From Hypomyces perniciosus (taxonomy: Eukaryota; Ascomycota; Sordariomycetes; Hypocreales; Hypocreaceae), in contig SPDT01000006.1 in the NCBI GenBank assembly GCA_008477525.1, positions 2,197,501-2,261,500 on the forward strand: DNA of 64,000 nucleotides. Direction: 5' to 3'. The notes beneath the pieces are model-generated. The model was not told the origin of the DNA and did no database searches. It worked only from the letters and a program-made list of their open reading frames with translations. The position numbers were made by a program, and so were the translations under genes. Positions 22,790 to 35,755 of this stretch are shown one piece after another; the first letter of the stretch is position 1; each line of letters begins with the position of its first letter.

Positions 22790-23779
22790 CTACCACGCCA
22801 TCTCGTGGGGCTTGTCACCCTTCCGCAAGCTGAAGGTGCTTGCGAGGTAGTTGGCCAGCAGATCCACCTTCTTGATGTTGGCGATCAGAGCCTTGTCGAT
22901 GGCCTTCTGGTCGGCGACACGGCTGCTGTTGATCTCCTTCTTCTGTAGAACCACCCATGTCAGTAAAACGCCGTCGCATGGCTTGGGCGTAGCCCGGAAT
23001 CGCAATTTTGTCGGAACATACCTGGGCCTTCTCTCCCTGCTTGAAGAAAGCCTCCTGGCTAGCCTTCTCCTTGGCCTTGTCGGCGGTGAAGTACTTGGGC
23101 TGGGAGACCTCCTCGATCTTAGCCTCATCCAGGCCCGAGATGTCGACGGTGTAGGAGGTGGCAATGACGTATCGCGAGTTGACTCTTCGCAGGGGGACGC
23201 CGTTGATCTTGAAGGGGCCGGTGACGAGGAGGACACCCTGGTCGAGAGTCTTGAGGAGGACGACACGCTTGCCACGGAAGCGACCGGCGAGGAGGATCAG
23301 AACGGTACCGGGCTGCAGAGACTTTCGGGGAGTCCAAGTTCGGATGGCCTTGCGGACCTGGAGTTTCAAAATGTGTTAGTGCGACTATATTCACAGAGGA
23401 TGTCGTCAAATCGCCCAAAAAAAAGACTGTCTGGCCGAGTGCATCGCAGATTTGGGCGTATGTAGGGCTGTCGCGGTGATATATCTGGTCGATGTAGATT
23501 TTGATATCCGCCGCCAAACCAGCAAACTCCCTGGTGACCAGCCTTCCCCCCCTATTGCCGACTCGCTTTTCCCAGCTCAATTCGAATCGCCCAAGGTGCG
23601 GATGCAGACATTTGTCTCAAGGCCTCTTTTCCCTCCCTTTCCCTTCCCTGATGCGACGCATAACCAAAACTTACCTTCTTGAGCTCGCTCTCATCATCAG
23701 CGCTGTACCACTTCTTCGCCTTATCCGCGGAGGCGGGGACCTCCCGGGTCGACTTCCCGAACTGCTGGACCGAGGACAT
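22790..23779 (-). CDS. RPL6: 60S ribosomal protein L6 (eL6)
   Basis: Exons 23675-23779, 23022-23357 and 22790-22942 encode 197 residues. The body has the eL6 signatures [43 protein letters not shown] and [10 protein letters not shown], and ends [14 protein letters not shown]. The introns are 317 and 79 bases with donors GTAAGT and GTATGT and a TACTGACAT-like branch in the second. eL6 is a structural protein on the surface of the large ribosomal subunit. The first intron is long for this genome, as is common in fungal ribosomal protein genes. A CACGTG lies 213 bases upstream of the start. Confidence 0.94.
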
Positions 23780-24250
23780 GTTGACTCTCTCGGGGTGTGT
23801 CTGGTATGGGGGTGGTGGAGAGGATGAGGAAGAGACACGTTCGTGATGTTCGCCCGTAAATGTTGGATTTCTTTGTGAGCGCCGCTAGCGAGTTTGTGGG
23901 AAGCAAAATGTGAACCCTCTGGCACTAGCCGTTTACGGAATCAGTACGTACCTGGATTTGCCACCCAGTAGGTGGAACATGGGGCTCAGTGCACGTGCTG
24001 ATAAGATAAGAGCTTCTGACTTTGGGCCGATGGCGGCCGAAAGTGCTCGAAAGTGCTCTCGCGATCGTGACGTTACCAGAAGGAGAGAAGAAGAGACGGA
24101 GAGGGTCTATCCAGCATTGGCTGGGCGGACGGTTTCACGATAGAAGAGAAACACCACCAACATCCCACTCCTATAGAAACAATTCAATTTCCTTCTCATC
24201 ACATCCATCATTCTTATGGCTGCGCTTCATTAACACCTATATTCTCCGAA
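23780..24250. promoter_or_regulatory. Divergent promoter region RPL6 / HSP78
   Basis: 471 bases between the two start codons, with a CACGTG box at 23992-23997 (in GCACGTGC) about midway. The half next to HSP78 has repeated GAA/AGAAG units near 24080-24095 that could weakly resemble heat-shock elements, but no canonical array of inverted GAA units is seen. Confidence 0.4.
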
Positions 24251-26623
24251 ATGCAAGCCAGACGACAATTGATATCATCGGCCCAGCGCATTGCTGGAGC
24301 CACCGGCAGAACCGCACGACCAGCGATTGCGCGAGCAACGACCAGGCCGTTGGTTCACGGAACATCGTTACTTCGCCTCCTTCCCAGTCTATCAGCACGA
24401 ACGTATGCGAATGGACGTCCACATCCCCCGGGAGGGACCCATCGAATGAACATGGGAGGCGAGGAGGAGAAGCCTGCGTTGGAACAGTTTGGCATTGACC
24501 TGACGGCGCGCGCACGAGATGGCAAGCTGGACCCGGTCATCGGACGAGATGCAGAGATCCAACGTACCATTCAGATCTTGTCACGGCGAACGAAGAACAA
24601 CCCAGTGCTCATCGGAAATGCTGGAACGGGCAAGACCGCAATTCTTGAAGGACTGGCGTTGCGCATCGTGCGCGGAGATGTGCCTGAGAGTGTCAAGAAC
24701 AAGAGGGTGATTACGTTGGATCTTGGGTCTCTCATCGCTGGGGCCAAGTTCAGGGGCGACTTTGAAGAGCGGTTGAAAAAAGTGCTGGATGAGGTGCAAA
24801 AGGCAGAGGGCCAAATCATCTTGTTCATTGACGAGCTTCATACTCTCCTTGGTCTTGGGAAAGCCGAAGGTTCCATCGATGCCTCGAATCTGCTGAAACC
24901 CGCACTAGCTCGTGGTGAGCTACAATGCTGCGGAGCTACAACGTTGAACGAGTATCGGCAAATCGAAAAGGATGTAGCCCTTGCCAGACGCTTCCAGCCT
25001 ATTATTGTCAGTGAGCCCACGGTGGAGGATACAATCAGCATTCTGCGGGGCATCAAGGACAAGTATGAAGTGCACCATGGCGTACGAATCACTGACGGCG
25101 CCTTGGTGGCTGCTGCGACCTTATCCAATCGATACATCACCGATCGTTTCCTTCCAGACAAGGCAATTGATCTGATGGATGAAGCTGCCAGTCATCTAAA
25201 GCTTCAGCACGAATCAAAACCCGAAGATATCATGCGCCTCGACCACAAAATCATGACAATCCAGATTGAGCTGGAGAGTTTACGCAAAGAAACCGACATT
25301 GCTAGCAAGGAGCGCAGGGGAAAGCTTGAGGGGGATTTGAAGAAGTATTACGATGAGATTTCAGAACTCAATGCCAGATGGGATAAAGAAAAGTCTGAGA
25401 TCGAGTCCGTCAAGAAAGTGCAGACTGATCTTGACAAGGCCAAGTTTGAACTAGAGCAGGCTCAGAGAGATGGAAACTTTGCTCGAGCCTCGGAACTGCG
25501 GTTTGGAGTGATCCCTACTCTCGAGCAAAAGTTACCATCTGATGGAGAGGGTCAGCAGGACAAGAGCGAAGGGGCCCTCATCCATGACTCAGTGACGGCG
25601 GATGACATTGGCAATGTCGTTTCACGAATCACCGGCATCCCGGTCTCGAAACTTACATCGGGTCACATCAAAAAACTCGTTCACATGGAGGACTCGCTCC
25701 GAGAGTCTGTCAAGGGGCAAGATGAGGCCATCAAGGCTGTATCCAACGCTGTGCGCCTTCAACGAGCCGGTCTGAGTGGCGATAACCGTCCCTTGGCATC
25801 TTTCTTCTTCCTGGGACCTACTGGTGTCGGCAAGACAGAGCTGTGCAAGAAACTCGCAAACTTCCTCTTCTCAACAGAGTCTGCGGTCGTTCGGTTTGAC
25901 ATGTCGGAATTCCAGGAGAAACACACCATTTCTCGTCTCATCGGCGCTCCGTCTGGATATGTTGGATATGAAGATGCAGGACAGCTCACAGAAGCCGTCC
26001 GCCGGAAACCATATGCCGTCCTTCTCTTTGACGAATTTGAAAAGGCACATCGCGATATCTCCGCCCTGCTCCTCCAGGTCCTCGATGAGGGTTATCTGAC
26101 CGATGCCCAGGGGCACAAGGTTGATTTCAAGAACACTATCATTGTCTTGACGTCAAATCTCGGAGCAGACATTCTTGTCGGCCAAAACCACTTACACCCA
26201 TATAAGGAGAATGCGGAGGGTGATATCGACCCATCAGTACGCAAGGCGGTGATGGACGTGGTGGCTTCTGCCTACCCGCCAGAGTTCCTCAACCGCATCG
26301 ACTCCTTCATCATCTTCAAGCGTCTAGCCATGACTGCCATCCGTGACATTGTGGACATTCGTCTTAAGGAGCTACAGCAGCGCCTCGATGACAGGCGTAT
26401 CATTCTCTCGATATCGGACACCGTCAAGGACTGGCTCGCCGAGCGAGGTTACGACCCCAAGTTTGGAGCGCGCCCCTTGAACAGACTGATTACAAATGAG
26501 ATTGGCAATAGTCTTGCAGACAAGATCATCAAAGGCGAACTTAAGATGGGCCAGACAGCTGAGGTCAAGGTAAGAGAGGACAATGAGGGTCTGGAAGTAG
26601 TGAAAGTATCTGAAACGGTCTAA
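24251..26623 (+). CDS. HSP78: Mitochondrial ClpB-type disaggregase Hsp78
   Basis: A single exon of 790 residues. A basic presequence (about 1-52) is followed directly by the first AAA+ domain, without the N-terminal Clp repeat domain, as in yeast Hsp78. Walker A motifs are GNAGTGKT (122-129) and GPTGVGKT (522-529); Walker B strings are ILFIDELH and VLLFDEFEK. The middle coiled-coil domain (about 330-450) is much longer than that of ClpA types and marks a ClpB/Hsp104 relative. The end has the FGARPLNR sensor-2 motif. Hsp78 resolubilises aggregated matrix proteins with mitochondrial Hsp70. Confidence 0.95.
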   Translation: MQARRQLISSAQRIAGATGRTARPAIARATTRPLVHGTSLLRLLPSLSARTYANGRPHPPGGTHRMNMGGEEEKPALEQFGIDLTARARDGKLDPVIGRDAEIQRTIQILSRRTKNNPVLIGNAGTGKTAILEGLALRIVRGDVPESVKNKRVITLDLGSLIAGAKFRGDFEERLKKVLDEVQKAEGQIILFIDELHTLLGLGKAEGSIDASNLLKPALARGELQCCGATTLNEYRQIEKDVALARRFQPIIVSEPTVEDTISILRGIKDKYEVHHGVRITDGALVAAATLSNRYITDRFLPDKAIDLMDEAASHLKLQHESKPEDIMRLDHKIMTIQIELESLRKETDIASKERRGKLEGDLKKYYDEISELNARWDKEKSEIESVKKVQTDLDKAKFELEQAQRDGNFARASELRFGVIPTLEQKLPSDGEGQQDKSEGALIHDSVTADDIGNVVSRITGIPVSKLTSGHIKKLVHMEDSLRESVKGQDEAIKAVSNAVRLQRAGLSGDNRPLASFFFLGPTGVGKTELCKKLANFLFSTESAVVRFDMSEFQEKHTISRLIGAPSGYVGYEDAGQLTEAVRRKPYAVLLFDEFEKAHRDISALLLQVLDEGYLTDAQGHKVDFKNTIIVLTSNLGADILVGQNHLHPYKENAEGDIDPSVRKAVMDVVASAYPPEFLNRIDSFIIFKRLAMTAIRDIVDIRLKELQQRLDDRRIILSISDTVKDWLAERGYDPKFGARPLNRLITNEIGNSLADKIIKGELKMGQTAEVKVREDNEGLEVVKVSETV

Positions 26624-26964
26624 TGTGTGTTATGATTTCGGTTGGAAGTTGTAAGATTTCTAACATGTTGCTTAATGTGGCCATGAGCTGTATGATAGTG
26701 TAAAAACCTCCCCTCAGTACTCCGTAGAATTAGTTGATACCCCCCACTTTGGATACTTGGAATAGATTCCAGGATAATACTACTACGAAGCAGTAGCAAC
26801 AAGTCTTCAAATTCGTTCATGATGCTACACAACGCTACTTACTATTCTCTTCATTTGGGTTTAAACTGGTTTTTGTCCAACACATATCGTGGTCAAAGTT
26901 TCATATACTCCATTTCGGAATCTTCGCACCAACCAGCCATGGGAAGTGGATCACCACTTCAACC
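26624..26964. other. Intergenic, 3' of HSP78
   Basis: AT-rich flank between the HSP78 stop and the tRNA gene, with TACTCCGTA and TACGAAGCAGTA motifs near 26718 and 26782. No gene is visible. Confidence 0.6.
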
Positions 26965-27036
26965 GGTTCCATGGTCTAACGGTTATGACTGCGGATTCTG
27001 ATTCCGCCAGCGAGGGTTCGACTCCCTCTGGAACCT
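26965..27036 (+). tRNA. tRNA-Gln (anticodon CUG)
   Basis: A full cloverleaf can be folded by eye: acceptor stem GGTTCCA with TGGAACC (27029-27035) and discriminator T, a D arm, an anticodon stem GCGGA/TCCGC around loop TTCTGAT with anticodon CTG, and a T arm GAGGG/CCCTC around TTCGACT. No intron. The A box (TGGTCTAACGG) and B box (GGTTCGACTCC) of the internal Pol III promoter are present. Confidence 0.96.
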
Positions 27037-27952
27037 TTACTTTTGCCATTTCAGCCCAAAACATGTTCTTTTTGTCCCCTCCAAGCCTGATATGAATTTT
27101 TTATTAATTAAGTACGAGTACGAAGCAGTACGGAGTAGTCTCTCCAAGTCTAGAGGGCACACGTGCTCAGTTGCCTCGGCTCAGCTTGGACACAGGTATC
27201 TTCAGCAGAATGGCAACAATTCAACTACAACATATCGTCGTCTAGCACAAAAAAGTTGATAAAGAATCAAGGCACAGGAAACACACAAATCCTATTCCCC
27301 CACCCATCCGTTCAATCCGCTACGATCATTCCTAGCCGGCAAAGGCTGCGACGAACAACCCAACTCCGCCAATCTAGCGCAATGATTGAGATGACATGAG
27401 AGGAGACCAACAAATAATGATAAGAAAAATGAGAGGACACAAAAACATCATGAGGCATGAAGCATGAGCCGAGTCACCATTGCAAGAAATCGTAACCCCC
27501 GAATCCCTGCTGTCATCTCCCTCTTTTGCTGTTGCCAATCTTGCTCTTTTATCTCGGATGGTTCAACCGAGAGTCGATGCCCAATGTAGTGAATAAACCC
27601 TTCCCTCCGTGTACGCAAACTCGCCGGGATTCCGAAAACGCCTCGAAGTCTCGCCCATATTCTTTTCTCTCTTCCGAGCACACAATGTCCTCCGAGTCCA
27701 AGCCAATGAACTAGCAAGGCAGATATTGGCGAACTCACAACAGGCAGCAACATTATGCGAGAGCAAAGACTGAAGTTCAAATCGAAAGTGAGGGAGTTGC
27801 GACACGGTTTATGGACTGATTAATTTCGATTGGTATGATCGATAACTTTGCAAATCACAACCGAAACCTCGAGTTTGGCAAGACCGTTGCGAGAATATGT
27901 GGCAGGGGAGGAGGCAGAATACGGGGCTCATCAGAGGTTCCTCATTGATCTT
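27037..27952. other. Intergenic: 3' of tRNA-Gln and 3' of ARF1
   Basis: Begins with a Pol III terminator and holds a dense cluster of TACGAAG/TACGGAGTA motifs at 27110-27140. The rest, including the ARF1 3' flank, shows no gene. Confidence 0.6.
27041..27044 (+). terminator. Pol III terminator of tRNA-Gln
   Basis: A TTTT run begins five bases after the tRNA discriminator base. Confidence 0.75.
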
Positions 27953-29812
<1,860 letters not shown>

Positions 29813-30640
29813 ATGCATCTTCTCTCAGCAGCGAGGGCTTTCCTCGCCGCAGCTGTGGCCTTCCAGGCTGTTGCGGCGCACAATATCGTGCTCCCGGCCC
29901 ACGGCATAGAATGCTTCCACGAGAACCTGCACAAGGACGACAAGATGACCGTCACTTTCCAGGTCGGCGACCGCGAATTCGGTAGCGCAGGAAACCTGGA
30001 CATTGATTTCTGGGTATGACTCGACCTAGGCTTCCTTGTTTTCTGGTCGGTTCTTTTATGCGGGTTGCCTAGCAGGCTGAAAGATCAGACGAAAGAAGAC
30101 AGGTGGAAGCTGATGATTGATTGATGGCATGGGCGCTGATCCTTGAGAAATCGTGAACAGATCCTCGGTCCTGAAAACGAGTACCAAGTCACTGAGAAGA
30201 CAATCTCCAACGGTGACCACTCCTTCACGGCCCGTCACGACGGCAAATACACATATTGTTTCGGTAACCAGCACTGGGGTGCCAACACCAAGGAGGTCTC
30301 TTTCAACGTCCACGGTGTTGTCTATGTTAGTGAGGCCGATGGTCCCTCAGATCCTCTCGACGCTGAAGGTAGGTCGCAAAATCAACCCGGCTTTCTCTTG
30401 CCCTTCCTTTCTGGTCTAACACGCGCCATGTCAGTCCGCCGCCTCTCCGACCTTCTCGCCCAGGTCAGGGACGAGCAGCAATACATCGTCATCCGTGAGC
30501 GCACCCACCGTAACACCGCCGAGAGCACAAACTCCCGAGTCAAGTGGTGGAACCTGTTTGTTATTGGCATAGTTCTTGGCGAATCTCTCTTCCAGGTCTG
30601 GTGGTTGCGCCGCTTCTTCGAGGTCAAGCGCGTGGTTTGA
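29813..30640 (+). CDS. EMP24: p24-family cargo receptor, Emp24 type
   Basis: Exons 29813-30013, 30161-30368 and 30435-30640 encode 204 residues (yeast Emp24 has 203). A signal peptide (1-22) is followed by a GOLD domain with the cysteine pair in GIECFHENL and YTYCFGNQ, a helical stalk with RRLSDLL and IVIRERTHRNTAESTNSRV, one membrane span near 176-197 and a short cytosolic tail with FF and a Val-Val end. Emp24 works in p24 complexes that cycle between ER and Golgi and load GPI-anchored cargo; tail residues bind COPII and COPI. The frame is open upstream to 29705, but the ATG at 29813 gives the signal peptide directly. Confidence 0.9.
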
Positions 30641-31288
30641 AACCTGGTTGCTGCTATGATTTCAGACATTTCCGGGAGAAAGCGAGTTGATGTTTAGCCC
30701 TCTATACTCTGTAGCACCCGCATGATTGCATGCTGTACTGGCGCAAAGGGGGAAAACTTGGGCTGCTGGACAGGCAGGCGCAACAAAAAGTCGAGGTCGA
30801 TGGATATATGTATGCTCATAATGCCATGTACGTTTGTTAGAACGGAATATCCAGCATTCTGCCTCCAGTGTGGAAAACAAAACAAAAAAACAAGTTGAAT
30901 TACAGCGACCCACCCCATTAATCACGGTATTGTTGCTGAAGAAAGGGGATCGGTATGCCACCTCAAATGTTCATCACAAATTCAGCATCACGTTCTTAAT
31001 ATTACTATGGGGTTACGATGTGGACAACATTATATGCGTTAATAAAGCTCCCAATGGCCATTGTAGAGCAGAGTACTCTCTATCATACAGCTCATTCATC
31101 CAAACAAGTATAAAGACATAAATAATCTATCGTCATACCTCCAGGTCATGCGCTTGAACAAAAACAGACGAAAACAAAAATCCCCAAAAGAAATCACATG
31201 TCCAACGCCTCATGAGCAATCGCCGACAAAGCGCGCTCTAGATAATTTTGACCATAAACAAGATGAAGGACCAGCTCACCCCAGACGC
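30641..31288. other. Intergenic, convergent 3' ends EMP24 / DUF3405 gene
   Basis: AT-rich; no gene seen. Confidence 0.6.
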
Positions 31289-33856
31289 TCAAGCAGCGGG
31301 ATCTGACTCCGGCACCTCTTGCGCCTTGTCTTGTTCCTCTTGCGGCGGCGACTCGATGGGGAGCTCCACTTCTTTGACCGGGTGGAGCAGCATAGGCGGC
31401 AGACACATCCGGCCTTCGCCTCCGGCCATGGCGCCGACGCCGGAGCCCGCCTTGCTCTTGTCCTCCGTCTTCTCAAACTCCTCGCCGCCGTCATTGTTGA
31501 CTCTCAAGCCCAGCCAGCGTTTATACAGGTTGGGCCCAAATCCGGAGTTGTAGAACCACGTCATGCCCTTCAAGTTGTGTTCTCGCTCGCCGTAGAGACT
31601 CGTTCTTGATCCTCCGGCTGTTCCACCGCGACCGCCATTGAATGTCTGCGCCATGTAATCGACAGGCCAGGTGCGGTCGACATACATCGGGTGCGGCGCG
31701 TAGACAGCCTTGTAACCATGGTGAAGGGCTACTGTAGCCGGCCACATCTCTGGGAAGGCAAATTGCTTTTTGTGTGCCGTCATTTTGTGCATACTTATGA
31801 GGAGACGACGCGACATCCGGGACGTGGTAATGATGCTGGCACGGCGAGGGAGTTTCTTGCTTGCATAGCCCGTAATATCGTCCTTCAGAAGCCATGTGGT
31901 GCCCTCTGGGTCAAAAATGGGGTTCAGGGAAATCAAATCTGCCTCCTCGCCCACACCCCATTGGTTGTGATCAGCCTCATATGTGGTGGGTGGAACAGGG
32001 TCTTTCTCAGGCTCAAACCAATCCTTCTCATCGACAGGACGAATAGGGCCCCAGACAGCCTTTTCAGTCTTGGGGGCAACCTTTGAGAGCTTGCCGTCAG
32101 CATTGGGCATGTCCCTCCAGAGATTGTCTGCTCCGACAGTTCCCATTTCAGTCTGAACGCGAGCGAGGTGCGAGAAATCCTCCCAGGAACCATGCACGGA
32201 TGGAAAGTAGTATCGTGCGCTCCTCTCCCACAAACCCTTTCGTGGCTGGACCTTGGACCAATCCTCCAGCTTCATCAATAGGTCATGATAATGTCCAGTG
32301 TAGCGAATATCCATCTCCCATTGCCAGAAGTAGTCGTACTCAGGGTGCATGTAGGCGAAATGCTGCATCGCCATGGTGAGTCCTCGGTAGACTCCATGAA
32401 CTGGTAGCTCAGGGCCACGGCTGTAGAGATCATATATGCCTTGATACAGTGAAAGCATCTGGGTCTCAGACCAGAGAGTAGCTAGTCCCTGAAACTCCTT
32501 CGGCAGCGTATCTCGGATCCGTTGTTCGTAGATCTCGTGATCCGCCCAGATAGGGTGCTGAGCATCATTCTTGATCTGGACAAGAAGATGAACATCATAC
32601 CGGCCACCAGACGCTAGGGAGAGCTCCGAAATCATAGACCGTAGGTTAGCGATATCGTCCTCGCGCCAGAGATACTCATCCCAGCACCTCAGGACAACCG
32701 CAGTTCGCGCCTTCTTCTCCACTTTGTTATCTGCCTTGCCGGTCTCAGAGGGCTTGGGCATTGTAGCTACGTCTCCTTTATTATTGGTTTTCTCCTCTTG
32801 GCTTGGTACCTTAGTGGTGCTGTTCGCCTTGGTATCGCGGGTCTGAAGAGTAGCTGAGTTTGGCTCGGCGATATAGAATCCGTGAGGGGTCGGAGTCTTT
32901 GCCGGTAGCGCCTTGAACCGGGCAGCATTGGCATTGAAGCAGCGGCGTTGCACAGCAGCCCAATCAATATCCCGATAGTCCACACGAGAAGCAGATGGCC
33001 ATACGGATTCGGAACCTTCGTTCTCGCCATTCTCTCCCGTACCAAGGCCGCCAGTGCGAGTCGAGTATCCAAAACCATATGGCCCGAATCGCCCATATCG
33101 TTCGAAGCAGATCTCTTCCGGTAATCCGAGGACCTTGTACGACCCAATTACATGTTGTGGAAACCCACTTGGTCTGCCGTTGTAATAGCGAAGGGAAGGG
33201 GGGCGAATGGTGTTGGCAGCATCCAAGAAGCATTCTTGAATATCTGATTCCTTACTCCTTCCAGGAAGACTTTCCCACGAGTTGCTAACAGGGAATTCTT
33301 TTTGCTTGTTGACGTTGGCGTCCGGTGGAGCGTCTCCATTAGGATGAAATGGCAGTGGTTCGCCGGGTCGAGGATACTCAGGCTTGACATCTTTGTAAGG
33401 AACCAGTGTTCGTATTCCGCCGTAATACCTTTGCAGGAACGGGAACTTCTCCCACACCGCAGGAGGTGTTGGTCGATTATTCACCTTCCCGTTGGCAACT
33501 CTCCAGTTCTCCAATTGACTAGCCCGTATCAAACTGATGATCATTAGGGCAATGAGTCCAATCAATGCCATCATCGCATAGCGAACAACTCTGTGTGGTA
33601 ATCGGTATGGATACAAGCCTGCTGGTTTCTGAGGGGCATTGTGTGATTTTCTCCTTTGCTGTAAGAGGGAGCGAGTCGGTTGGGAGTCGGACACGTTCCT
33701 TGAGCTGTGGGATGAGGGACCTGATATTGACGATTCTGAATCGCCATCGGAGGAGTAATAGCCATCGTTGGAATAGCGCTCCTTAGTGTGTGAATGGATG
33801 TTTCGGTACAGTGGTAACCGCTGTTCGCGGGACCGTAATGGATTTGAGAACCGCAT
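31289..33856 (-). CDS. DUF3405 family type II membrane protein
   Basis: A single exon of 855 residues. The first 90 residues are a Ser- and Arg-rich cytosolic tail; one hydrophobic segment near 92-111 (MMALIGLIALMIISLI) is followed by a large probably luminal domain. The region from about 385 to 760 has the features I know as DUF3405: VVLRCWDEYLWREDD, DYFWQWEMDIRYTGHYHDLL and a WPVDYMAQTFNGG string near the C-terminus. The topology and the YFWQWEMD acidic motif look like a Golgi glycosyltransferase, but the family has no established activity that I can name. A Lys/Thr/Glu-rich insert near 345-385 is low complexity. Confidence 0.8.
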   Translation of the reverse strand: MRFSNPLRSREQRLPLYRNIHSHTKERYSNDGYYSSDGDSESSISGPSSHSSRNVSDSQPTRSLLQQRRKSHNAPQKPAGLYPYRLPHRVVRYAMMALIGLIALMIISLIRASQLENWRVANGKVNNRPTPPAVWEKFPFLQRYYGGIRTLVPYKDVKPEYPRPGEPLPFHPNGDAPPDANVNKQKEFPVSNSWESLPGRSKESDIQECFLDAANTIRPPSLRYYNGRPSGFPQHVIGSYKVLGLPEEICFERYGRFGPYGFGYSTRTGGLGTGENGENEGSESVWPSASRVDYRDIDWAAVQRRCFNANAARFKALPAKTPTPHGFYIAEPNSATLQTRDTKANSTTKVPSQEEKTNNKGDVATMPKPSETGKADNKVEKKARTAVVLRCWDEYLWREDDIANLRSMISELSLASGGRYDVHLLVQIKNDAQHPIWADHEIYEQRIRDTLPKEFQGLATLWSETQMLSLYQGIYDLYSRGPELPVHGVYRGLTMAMQHFAYMHPEYDYFWQWEMDIRYTGHYHDLLMKLEDWSKVQPRKGLWERSARYYFPSVHGSWEDFSHLARVQTEMGTVGADNLWRDMPNADGKLSKVAPKTEKAVWGPIRPVDEKDWFEPEKDPVPPTTYEADHNQWGVGEEADLISLNPIFDPEGTTWLLKDDITGYASKKLPRRASIITTSRMSRRLLISMHKMTAHKKQFAFPEMWPATVALHHGYKAVYAPHPMYVDRTWPVDYMAQTFNGGRGGTAGGSRTSLYGEREHNLKGMTWFYNSGFGPNLYKRWLGLRVNNDGGEEFEKTEDKSKAGSGVGAMAGGEGRMCLPPMLLHPVKEVELPIESPPQEEQDKAQEVPESDPAA

Positions 33857-35755
33857 GCCGCCTCAATATTCTGTAACAGCAATGTTAGCAGTCTGGGGGA
33901 GCATGGCGGTGACGAATTCCTTGCATACCAGCAGCAGATCTCTATCAGCCCCTTTTGGGGGGGGGTGTTTGTCTAAGCTTGTGATTCGCGCAGTCCTCAG
34001 CTAGGTATGTTGCAGTAGGCGACAATCCAGAGATTGAACTATTGTCCACGTGCAGCAACAAACTCTCAGTTTAATGCAGCACCATGAAGCCAGGAAATGT
34101 GAAGAAAGTACAGATTCGGATTGGGAGAAAGAGATGCAACTGAAAGCCCTTGTTGTGCTTCGTAGTATTAAAGCCCAGACGACATTCAGCTGTGTTAAAG
34201 CCTGGCGCCTTGCTATGGGTTGTGGTGGGCTGTCATTGGGTTGCTGAGCAACGCCCCATCCCGTTAGTAGCGTACCTGAATTATGCACGCGTTAATAGTT
34301 AGCTAGTATGCACAAATGCATCAGCTGCCAAACCCAAATTGGAATTGTTGGTATTTTAGGTACTCCGTACTCCGCACCTGAGGAATGAAGGCATATTCAA
34401 TTCCACCTGATTTTGCTATATTATTGGCTCTCCCCAACTATCTGCGGTTTATTGCCGATGCTTGGGCTCAAAGGTTGACGCCAATGAAGAGAAACGGACT
34501 CGCTCTCACTTGCAACAGTCAACTCCTCCCGCATGGCGTTCAAAGTACTACAGGGTAGCTCCCTCAAATTTCCTGCCTCGTATCGAGAGGGTAGCCCATC
34601 CTGGTGAAAACGAATTGATAACTTCTCCACGGGCAACGACTGGCGAGATTGTTGATACCTTTGTTGTCGGGGCATTTCATTGGCCCTAGACTGACTCCCG
34701 GGACATATTCAACTGTCAACCCTGAGTTGGGGGTTATCAAGTATTTTACCAAGGAATAGTTGAAGCGCTAATAAGTGACTGCACGAAACGACCCGAACTT
34801 CTTGCTTTGGTTTCAGTGAGTTGACAGAGGTTCCGATCAGCTCAACAATGTATGCTATCGAGTTATTGTACCCGGTATCGGCCATGAGGTCAAATAGCAG
34901 GTCTGGGAAGTTTCCGAATAATTCTCCATAGGAAGTAATTATGTGTGTTAAAATAGCAACGAGCTCACTCGCTCACTACCTATGTATGAAGTACTCCGTA
35001 CTACTCCGTATGACACACAGCCATACATTGCTATCGCGTGTCATATCCATCAAAAGCTGAGATGCTGCTGCCGCCACAGCATTCATGGCGTACAGTCCCT
35101 GACCAACAAGTGGCAGCATCTTATTTCTCCAAACCACCAGCTGAGTACGGTCTCCTTCGTACGCGGGCAAATCCAACATCAGCCCAACGTCATAGCTCCG
35201 CGCATCAACACCAGCCCTTTTAGCCAAACGCACGCGACCCTCGTGATCGACTCGGTCAGATGAATGAACCCCGCGAACCCCTCCCCTCTCCTCCGCACTC
35301 CGTGCTACCACATTCCTTTCAATGCTTTACGACTGCGCCAGCCACCAACCGCCCACGCTTGGCCAATCCAGTCCGGTCCAATGACTTGAATTCGAAATAC
35401 CCGAGGCTTAGCTTGGTCCTGTTCTCGGTGACCTCTTCCCCGGACGCCCCCAAATCCAGGCCGATTGACCGAATCGAATGCTGAGAGCCACGAGGCCATC
35501 GCTGCCGACCGCCGGATCTCAGCCCCTGAACCTAAACCTGAACCTGGCACTGTTGCTCGCCCGCTTTATGTAGCCAGCTGTTTTATCCGTGGGGAAATTG
35601 GTGGACTTAAAAAGTCCTCCTGTGCTCTGTACGAGTACTGTTCCTGTTGGATGATTATTCTGTAGTACTTCGTACATACCAAGTACATCAGGATTGACCT
35701 CATCCCTCTTGTTCCTGGTTCAACACCCACCGCTTGCATACATCACCATCTCATC
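33857..35755. other. Divergent intergenic region, DUF3405 gene / luciferase-family gene
   Basis: 1.9 kb. Motifs of the TACTCCGTA kind occur near 34360, 34988 and 35657. Short frames here have no recognisable domain. Confidence 0.55.

Noticed and set aside
23125..23580. Open minus-strand frame through RPL6 intron 1
   Set aside because: It overlaps RPL6 exon 2 in another frame; the intron part is open for about 70 codons, which chance allows.
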